11,647 nt of DNA from UBA5972 sp964466385 (lineage in GTDB: Bacteria; Pseudomonadota; Alphaproteobacteria; Rhodobacterales; Rhodobacteraceae), in the NCBI GenBank assembly GCA_964466385.1, contig CAYXNM010000085.1, forward strand, positions 1-11,647. The letters are read 5' to 3'. Of the stretch, positions 6,678 through 11,647 are shown one piece after another. The position numbers were made by a program, and so were the translations under genes. Below the pieces are notes generated by a model. It had not been told where the DNA came from and searched no databases. It was given only the letters and a program-made list of their open reading frames with translations. The stretch's first letter is position 1. Every line of letters starts with the position of its first letter.

Positions 6678-6812
6678 GGGCGTTGAGGTGAAACAGGACT
6701 TAATCGAACCATTCTCCCGGCCACAGGCCGGGCATCGCCCGACTCGCCCCCAAGGGCGGGCGCTTTCGCACCCACCCCGTGACGGGCGCTGCCCTTGGAC
6801 GGAGGGCTTCAC
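6678..6812 (+). other. 135-bp hairpin-rich intercistronic spacer between soxB and soxD
   Basis: Non-coding spacer with several short GC-rich stems: CCCGGCC/GGCCGGG (6716-6722 with 6726-6732, perfect 7 bp, 3-nt loop), CGCCC/GGGCG (6745-6749 with 6754-6758), and CCCG/CGGG (6776-6779 with 6783-6786). No T-run follows any of them, so none looks like an intrinsic terminator. The other sox junctions overlap. The stems may be a REP-like intergenic element, an mRNA processing or stability site, or a partial attenuator. The soxD ribosome site GGAGGG (6801-6806) lies at its end. Confidence 0.6.
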
Positions 6813-7100
6813 ATGATCATCAACCACCCCCTTCTTGGCCCGCGCGATGCGGCCGAGTTTGTCTATCAGGGCGATGCCTCGCTGATCGACCGGCCTGATC
6901 CCGACGGCGAAGATGCCACCGAAAACTTCTATGAATACATGTACCTGCGCGACAATCCCGCTGGCGAACATCGCGAGCTTTGGTATCACGAGCAGGGCGA
7001 CCGTTCCTGGCTGGTGGTCACCCGCAACACGCTGACGCACGCGATTTCCAAAGTGGAAATGGCGCGCGATGTCGCCCGGGCAAGGGGGCGCAGCAGATGA
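6813..7100 (+). CDS. soxD: Sarcosine oxidase delta subunit, with altered zinc-ligand set
   Basis: 95-residue small subunit that packs with the alpha subunit in heterotetrameric sarcosine oxidase. The family is recognisable from GPRDAAEFVYQGDA (9-22), YLRDNPAG (44-51) and the WYHEQG block (57-62). In structurally known delta subunits one zinc is held by Cys6, Cys9, His59 and Cys63. Here the matching positions are His5, Leu8, His59 and Asp63, so all three Cys are gone and only the His remains. The protein contains no Cys at all. The start is ATG 6813, with GGAGGG 6 nt upstream; an in-frame ATG at 6795 lacks such a site and adds non-family residues. Its stop overlaps the soxA start by four bases (ATGA), giving translational coupling. 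It may bind a different metal or none, or belong to a distinct subfamily. Confidence 0.92.
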   Translation: MIINHPLLGPRDAAEFVYQGDASLIDRPDPDGEDATENFYEYMYLRDNPAGEHRELWYHEQGDRSWLVVTRNTLTHAISKVEMARDVARARGRSR

Positions 7101-10045
7101 GCCAGACACACCGGATTTCGGGCGGGCTGATCGACCGTCGCTCGACGCTCAATTTCACCTTCAACGGGCGGGCGATGCATGGCCATCCCGGTGACACGCT
7201 GGCCTCGGCCCTGTTGGCGAACGGTCAGCGCCTTGTCGGGCGCGGGTTCAAATATCACCGCCCGCGCGGCATCCTGACCGCCGGGTCAGAGGAGCCGAAC
7301 GCGCTGGTTGAACTTCGCACCGGCGCGCATCGCGAACCCAACACGCGCGCCACCGTGGCCGAGCTTTTCGAGGGGCTGACCGCCAACAGCCAGAACCACC
7401 GCGGGCCGCTTGAATTCGACATAATGGCCGCCGTCGACCTTTTGTCGCCCTTCATGGGGGCAGGGTTCTATTACAAAACCTTCATGTGGCCCAAAGCCTT
7501 TTGGGAAAAGCTTTACGAGCCTTTCATCCGCATGTCCGCCGGTCTTGGCAGCCTGTCGATGGCGCCGGACCCAGACCGCTATGACAAAGGGTTCTTGCAT
7601 TGCGACCTTCTGGTCATCGGCGCAGGCCCAACAGGATTGGCAGCCGCACTGGCCGCAGGACGCGCAGGCGCAAGGGTCATTCTGGCGGACGAGGATTTCC
7701 GCCCCGGTGGGCGGCTCAACGCGGAAACTCTGGCCGTCGACGGCATGGCCGGGTCAGACTGGGCGGACAGCGCAATTGCCGAGCTTGCCGCCATGGACAA
7801 CGTCCGCCTGATGACCCGCGCGGTCGTTTATGGTGCGTATGACCACGGCATTTTCGGCGCGTTGGAAAGCATGACCGACCATTTGCCAAGCGCGGGCGGC
7901 AAACCTCGCATGGTCTTGTGGAGGATCTATTCCAAGCGCTCGCTGCTTAGCGCCGGTGCGACCGAGCGCCCGATTGCATTCCCCATGAACGACCGCCCCG
8001 GCATCATGCTGGCCAGCGCCGTTCGGACCTATGCCAACCGCTTTGGCGTCGCACCGGGCAAGACGGTTGCCGTTTTCACCAACAACGACGACGGCTGGCG
8101 CACGGCAACCGATCTGGCCGCCAAGGGCGTTGCGATCAGCGCCATCATCGACAGCCGCGATGGCGCAGCACTGGCAGCCCCCCACGGGACAAGCGTCATC
8201 ATGGGCGGGCGCGTGGTTGACACGAACGGTCGCAAGGGTCTGAAATCAATCACGCTTTCCGGCGGCCAGACCATCCCCGCCGACTGTCTGGCGGTTTCCG
8301 GCGGGTGGAGCCCGAACGTGCACCTGACCTGCCACCAACGCGGCAGGCCCATTTGGCGCGACGATATCGCCGCCTTTGTTCCCGGCCGTGACTTGCCGCC
8401 CGGCATGACGGTTGCCGGTGCCGCCAATGGCACGCTGACCCTTGGTGCTGCGCTGAAGGATGGGCGCGCGACGGCCAATCAGATCGTGAAAGACCTCGGG
8501 TTCAGGGCCTCGCGCAAGGCCGCCCCCAAGGCCGAGGACGAGGCGCACGCCACCAGCGCGTTCTGGCACGTGACCGAAGGGCGCAAGCGCGCGTGGCTCG
8601 ATTTTCAGAACGACGTGACCGTCAAGGACGTCAAGCAATCCTATCGCGAAGGCTTTCGCGCGGTTGAGCATCTGAAACGCTATACGACGCTGGGGATGGC
8701 GACCGATCAGGGCAAGACCTCGAACATTCCGGCGCTTGCGATCATGGCCGAGCAGACCGGCAAAACGATCCCTGAAACCGGCACGACGATCTTTCGCCCG
8801 CCCTATACGCCGGTTCCCATCGGGGCGCTGGCCGGGCGTGCGCGCGGCAAGGATTTTCGCCCTTATCGCCTGATCCCCAGCCATGAATGGGCCAAAGACC
8901 ACGGCGCGACATTTGTTGAAACGGGCGCATGGCTGCGGGCGCAATGGTATGCGCGACCGGGTGAAAAAGGCTGGCGGGACAGCGTCGATCGCGAGGTTGA
9001 AATGACCCGCGCCTCGGTCGGGATTTGCGACGTGACGACGCTGGGCAAGATCGACATTCAGGGGCGCGACGCGGCCGAGTTTCTGAACCACATCTACACC
9101 AACGCCTTTCTGAAATTGCCCGTTGGCAAGGTGCGCTATGGCCTGATGCTGCGCGAGGACGGCATTGCTTATGACGACGGCACCACCGCGCGTCTGGGCG
9201 AAAACCATTTTGTCATGACGACCACCACCGCCAACGCCGTTCTGGTCTTTCGCCGGATGGAGTTTGCGCGCCAGTGCCTGTGGCCGGACCTTGACGTGCA
9301 TCTGATCTCGACCACCGACGGCTGGGCGCAATATGCCGTCGCCGGGCCGAAGTCCCGCGCGCTGTTGCAAAAAATCGTGGACGCGCCGTTTGATTTGTCA
9401 AACGAGGCGTTCCCCTTCATGGCTTGTGCGGAACTCACCGTCTGCGGCGGCACGCCCGCACGGCTGTTCCGCATTTCCTTCTCGGGCGAGATGGCGTTCG
9501 AGATTGCCGTTCCCACGCGCTATGGCAATTCGATGATGGGTGCCTTGATGGCGGCGGGCGAGGAATTTGACGCCGTCCCTTACGGCACCGAGGCGCTTGG
9601 CGTCATGCGCATCGAAAAGGGCCACGCGGCGGGGAACGAGCTGAACGGGCAAACGACCGCTCTCAACCTTGGGCTCGGCGGGTTTGTCAGCAAGAAAAAG
9701 GATTGCATCGGCAAGACGTTATCGCTGCGCGACGAAATGAACCTTGAAGATGCCATTCGGTTGGTTGGGTTCAAGCCGGTGGACGCAACGAAACCGCTGG
9801 CCGCCGGGGCGCATTTCATCACCAAGGGCGAGACCGCGAATACCGAAAACGATCAGGGCTGGATGTCCTCGGTTGCGTGGTCGCCCAGCCTTGGCCATTC
9901 AATCGGGCTTGGCTTTATCAAACGCGGGCAGGATCGTATGGGCGAGGTCGTGCGGGCCGTGAACCCCGCGCGCGATAGCGAGGTCGAGGTCGAAATCGTC
10001 TCGCCCCATTTTTATGACCCTGATGGAGGGATACAGCGTGGCTGA
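7097..10045 (+). CDS. soxA: Sarcosine oxidase alpha subunit, heterotetrameric type
   Basis: 982-residue large subunit. Domain order by eye: an N-terminal ferredoxin-like domain without Fe-S cysteines (about 15-100; DTLASALLANGQRLVGRGFK at 33-52), a family-specific segment AGFYYKTFMWPKAFWEKLYE (122-141), an NAD-binding Rossmann domain with GAGPTG at 175-180 and a two-domain flavoprotein-like body to about 480, a helical linker (QSYREGFRAVEHLKRYTT, about 515-532), then GcvT and GcvT C-terminal folate domains from about 590 to the end. In known TSOX this subunit binds NAD, shares FMN with beta, and carries the tetrahydrofolate site where the methylene group is captured as 5,10-methylene-THF. ATG 7097 overlaps the soxD stop, giving full normal length; the frame continues upstream but only through soxD. 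The last 8 bases overlap the soxG start. Confidence 0.96.
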   Translation: MSQTHRISGGLIDRRSTLNFTFNGRAMHGHPGDTLASALLANGQRLVGRGFKYHRPRGILTAGSEEPNALVELRTGAHREPNTRATVAELFEGLTANSQNHRGPLEFDIMAAVDLLSPFMGAGFYYKTFMWPKAFWEKLYEPFIRMSAGLGSLSMAPDPDRYDKGFLHCDLLVIGAGPTGLAAALAAGRAGARVILADEDFRPGGRLNAETLAVDGMAGSDWADSAIAELAAMDNVRLMTRAVVYGAYDHGIFGALESMTDHLPSAGGKPRMVLWRIYSKRSLLSAGATERPIAFPMNDRPGIMLASAVRTYANRFGVAPGKTVAVFTNNDDGWRTATDLAAKGVAISAIIDSRDGAALAAPHGTSVIMGGRVVDTNGRKGLKSITLSGGQTIPADCLAVSGGWSPNVHLTCHQRGRPIWRDDIAAFVPGRDLPPGMTVAGAANGTLTLGAALKDGRATANQIVKDLGFRASRKAAPKAEDEAHATSAFWHVTEGRKRAWLDFQNDVTVKDVKQSYREGFRAVEHLKRYTTLGMATDQGKTSNIPALAIMAEQTGKTIPETGTTIFRPPYTPVPIGALAGRARGKDFRPYRLIPSHEWAKDHGATFVETGAWLRAQWYARPGEKGWRDSVDREVEMTRASVGICDVTTLGKIDIQGRDAAEFLNHIYTNAFLKLPVGKVRYGLMLREDGIAYDDGTTARLGENHFVMTTTTANAVLVFRRMEFARQCLWPDLDVHLISTTDGWAQYAVAGPKSRALLQKIVDAPFDLSNEAFPFMACAELTVCGGTPARLFRISFSGEMAFEIAVPTRYGNSMMGALMAAGEEFDAVPYGTEALGVMRIEKGHAAGNELNGQTTALNLGLGGFVSKKKDCIGKTLSLRDEMNLEDAIRLVGFKPVDATKPLAAGAHFITKGETANTENDQGWMSSVAWSPSLGHSIGLGFIKRGQDRMGEVVRAVNPARDSEVEVEIVSPHFYDPDGGIQRG
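10025..10030 (+). promoter_or_regulatory. Ribosome binding site fixing the GTG start of soxG
   Basis: GGAGGG inside the 3' end of soxA, 7 nt before the GTG at 10038. The in-frame ATGs at 10014 and 10023 lack such a site and would add residues encoded by the site itself. Confidence 0.7.
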
Positions 10046-10604
10046 GCTTCACCTGACCGCCGCCCCGACGCTGGGTGGCTATGCAAAGGATTTCGACGGC
10101 GTGACTTTGCGCGAAGTCACGGATATGGCCATCGTCTCGCTGGCGATCCCGTTGGGCGGCGAAGCCAAGGCCGAGGCGGCGCTGAAATCAGCTTTCGGGG
10201 TTGAGCTGCCTGCGGTTGGTGCGTCGGTCATTGGCACGGACAACGCGCGCCTTGTGCGCCTTGGCGTCGATCAGGCCTTTGTTCTTTTTCCCTGCGACAC
10301 GCCCGACGCGGAACCTCAAATCGCCCGACGCCTCCGGGGTGCTGTCTACACGACCGATCAGACCGATGTCTGGGTCGCGATGGAGGTTTCCGGCGCGCTT
10401 GCACGAACGGTTCTGGAACGGGCCTGCCCGCTTGACCTCTCCGAAAGCGCTTTTGCCATCGATCAATCCGCGCGCACGTCGATGGAGCATATGGGCACCA
10501 TCATCACCCGCACGGGAAACGACACGTTCCTGCTGCTTTCGGCCAGTTCATCGGCCCGATCATTCCTGCATATGCTTGAAACCTCGGTTTTCAACGTAAG
10601 TTGA
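10038..10604 (+). CDS. soxG: Sarcosine oxidase gamma subunit
   Basis: 188-residue subunit of heterotetrameric sarcosine oxidase. In the known structure gamma resembles a folate-binding GcvT-like module and contacts beta, without a cofactor of its own. Sequence conservation in the family is low; recognition rests on size, position after soxA, the N-terminal FDGVTLREVTDMAIVSLAIP (near 18-37), and the C-terminal pattern TVLERACPLDLS followed by RTSMEHMGTIITRTGNDTF and LLSASSSARSFLHMLE. The start is GTG 10038 because GGAGGG precedes it at 7 nt; it overlaps soxA by 8 bp, so the two are probably translationally coupled. Nothing is obviously missing. The next gene begins within a few bases of the stop. 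Confidence 0.9.
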   Translation: MAELHLTAAPTLGGYAKDFDGVTLREVTDMAIVSLAIPLGGEAKAEAALKSAFGVELPAVGASVIGTDNARLVRLGVDQAFVLFPCDTPDAEPQIARRLRGAVYTTDQTDVWVAMEVSGALARTVLERACPLDLSESAFAIDQSARTSMEHMGTIITRTGNDTFLLLSASSSARSFLHMLETSVFNVS

Positions 10605-10606
10605 GA

Positions 10607-11638
10607 ATGGACCCCGCGCGCAAAATCCAGCCCGGCTTTCCGGGGACCGGGGAGGGTCTTTCCGCCAAGGTCCCCCGGATCGTGCCGGAAAGCGGGGCGG
10701 ACCTTGGCGGAAACCTCAGCCGCGCGCGCCACCATGTGACTTTTGTTTTGGCAAACGAAAACGTTCGGTTTGCCGCGGAGAGCTGTGCCAGCGTACTTGG
10801 CAGCGCCAACACGATCTTTGGGTTTGCCTGCTATTCGTGGCGGTTCCTGTTCGGATTGGAATGTCTGCAAAAGCCGGTTGCCTGTTCCGGCGACAGGGTT
10901 TTGGTCCTTGTTGGCGACATGGAACAACCCTGGTTGCCGCGGCGGGACGAAATCGAACTGTTGCGCCCTTTGATGTTCTCTGCAACGCAGGTCTGTGCGA
11001 TCGGGGCAGGCGTTTTCATACCTGTCACTATGGGGTACGGAAAGTCCGGCGAAATCGCGGTTCATCAGAACTTTCGCAGCGCCATCGCCGAACTGGCCCC
11101 GTCCTGTGACGTGGGGTACCAGCCGACAAGTCACACAGGCACGCTGCGGTGCGCCGTCAGCAGTGCGGCAAGCCCCCGGATGATGGTCGAAATGGTGTCC
11201 CAGCAACAAGGCGCGTTTGCCGGGGCGGCATTGTCGGAATACCTGGGGCTGGCCACTACCAAACAGAATGCGACGTCGGACGCGCACTGGCGCTACCTCA
11301 ACCAGGCGCGCGGCAATCAGGTGGTCAGCGCCGCGCTCGATCTGATGGCCAACAGCCTTGAGGAACGGTTGAGTATCTGCGAAATCGCCGAGGAAACCTG
11401 CGTGTCTCCGCGTCAACTCGAACGCAGCTTTCAATTGCTTCTGAGGCAGTCACCCTTGCGCATCTATCGCAACCTTCGTCTGGATCGCGCGCGCCGGCTT
11501 GTCGTCCAGACGCGCATGAGCGTGTTGGAAATTTCGCTGGCCTGCGGGTTTTCAAGCACCGCGAACATGGCAAAATGGTACAGGTCGCGCTATGGCCTCC
11601 TGCCGACCGAGGACCGCAAACGCGCGTATTGCGACTGA
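10607..11638 (+). CDS. Divergent GlxA-type AraC-family regulator
   Basis: 343-residue transcription factor. The C-terminal AraC double helix-turn-helix (about 240-335) is fully canonical: LSICEIAEETCVSPRQLERSF, the RLDRARRLVVQT helix, and EISLACGFSSTANMAKWYRSRYG. The N-terminal part (about 43-212) aligns by pattern with the DJ-1-like domain of the GlxA family (FAAESCASVLGSANTIFG in place of the usual FASxVEPLRxANRLSG), but most signature residues are lost. The Cys-elbow region reads CAIGAGVF (130-137) with no catalytic Cys in place, and the usual VHWE and CAGGTA motifs are eroded. It begins 2 bp after the soxG stop and may be co-transcribed. No good ribosome site precedes ATG 10607; TTG 10601, GTG 10682 or GTG 10736 are alternatives, and the first 40 residues do not look family-like. 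Likely role: regulation of sarcosine or glycine betaine metabolism, by context only. Confidence 0.85.
   Translation: MDPARKIQPGFPGTGEGLSAKVPRIVPESGADLGGNLSRARHHVTFVLANENVRFAAESCASVLGSANTIFGFACYSWRFLFGLECLQKPVACSGDRVLVLVGDMEQPWLPRRDEIELLRPLMFSATQVCAIGAGVFIPVTMGYGKSGEIAVHQNFRSAIAELAPSCDVGYQPTSHTGTLRCAVSSAASPRMMVEMVSQQQGAFAGAALSEYLGLATTKQNATSDAHWRYLNQARGNQVVSAALDLMANSLEERLSICEIAEETCVSPRQLERSFQLLLRQSPLRIYRNLRLDRARRLVVQTRMSVLEISLACGFSSTANMAKWYRSRYGLLPTEDRKRAYCD
10631..10713. repeat. Hairpin pair just after soxG, including a 15-bp perfect inverted repeat
   Basis: TTTCCGCCAAGGTCC at 10659-10673 is the exact complement of 10699-10713, a 15-bp perfect stem. Pairing resumes for two more base pairs beyond one mismatch, leaving a 19-nt loop. 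A smaller stem CCCGG/CCGGG (10631-10635 with 10640-10644) lies just before it. Neither arm is followed by a T-run on either strand, so it is not a standard intrinsic terminator. It lies inside the annotated 5' end of the downstream regulator gene, unless that gene starts later. Confidence 0.75.
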
Positions 11639-11647
11639 GGGGCTGGC

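Noticed and set aside
6716..6786. Rho-independent terminator after soxB
   Set aside because: The stems are GC-rich but no T-run follows, and soxD, soxA and soxG clearly belong with soxB.
6795..6812. Earlier ATG for soxD
   Set aside because: It adds six residues that do not fit the family and spans the ribosome site used by ATG 6813.
5412..7109. 565-codon open frame on the minus strand across soxB and soxD
   Set aside because: It mirrors the strongly conserved sox genes; GC-rich third positions keep the antisense frame open. Its translation has no recognisable motif.
8246..9370. 374-codon open frame on the minus strand within soxA
   Set aside because: Antisense shadow of a conserved gene, with no ribosome site or family motif.
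5427..10604. N-methylglutamate dehydrogenase operon (mgdABCD) instead of soxBDAG
   Set aside because: Gene order is the same, but the beta subunit is very close to classical TSOX and no mgsABC genes are visible. The altered SoxD leaves some doubt, so it is kept as an alternative only.
10659..10713. Transposon terminal inverted repeats
   Set aside because: The arms are separated by only 25 nt with no transposase and no target duplication, so a hairpin is the simpler reading.
10463..11434. 323-codon open frame on the minus strand over soxG and the second regulator
   Set aside because: The plus strand carries a clear AraC helix-turn-helix here; the antisense frame has no recognisable features.

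Overview
The window looks like chromosomal DNA of an alphaproteobacterium, most likely Rhodobacterales (Roseobacter-type). This rests on the GC-rich coding sequence with long antisense shadow frames, the family resemblance of the proteins, and the pairing of a heterotetrameric sarcosine oxidase operon with GlxA-type regulators. No taxonomic marker gene is present, so the order-level call is an inference. I see no RNA genes, insertion sequences, phage genes or CRISPR.

Left part (1-4326). On the minus strand a DAO-family FAD oxidoreductase (1396-2739) is followed by a glutamine synthetase-like ligase (1-1336, C-terminus cut by the window edge). They probably form one operon. Divergent from them, across a 160-bp AT-rich regulatory gap, is a GntR/FCD regulator (2900-3604). 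It meets tail-to-tail, with 2 bp between stops, a class-I glutamine amidotransferase-like hydrolase (3607-4326, minus). Ligase, flavin oxidase and amidotransferase-fold hydrolase are the three enzyme types of the gamma-glutamyl (Puu-like) amine pathway, so this half may encode an amine or N-methyl-amine route with an unknown substrate.

Middle and right (4384-11638). A GlxA/GbdR-type AraC regulator (4384-5361, minus) sits head-to-head with a complete soxBDAG operon (5427-10604), encoding the beta, delta, alpha and gamma subunits of heterotetrameric sarcosine oxidase. This enzyme demethylates sarcosine (from glycine betaine, choline, creatine or similar) to glycine and passes the methyl carbon to tetrahydrofolate. 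soxD-soxA and soxA-soxG overlap, whereas soxB-soxD is split by a 135-bp hairpin-rich spacer. A second, divergent GlxA-type regulator (10607-11638) follows soxG directly, with a 15-bp perfect inverted repeat at its start.

Taken together this is an N-methyl-amine/C1 catabolic locus under three local regulators. Most notable are the altered zinc-ligand set of SoxD, the Puu-like enzyme trio, the hairpins at two operon junctions, and the eroded DJ-1-like sensor domain of the second AraC-type regulator.
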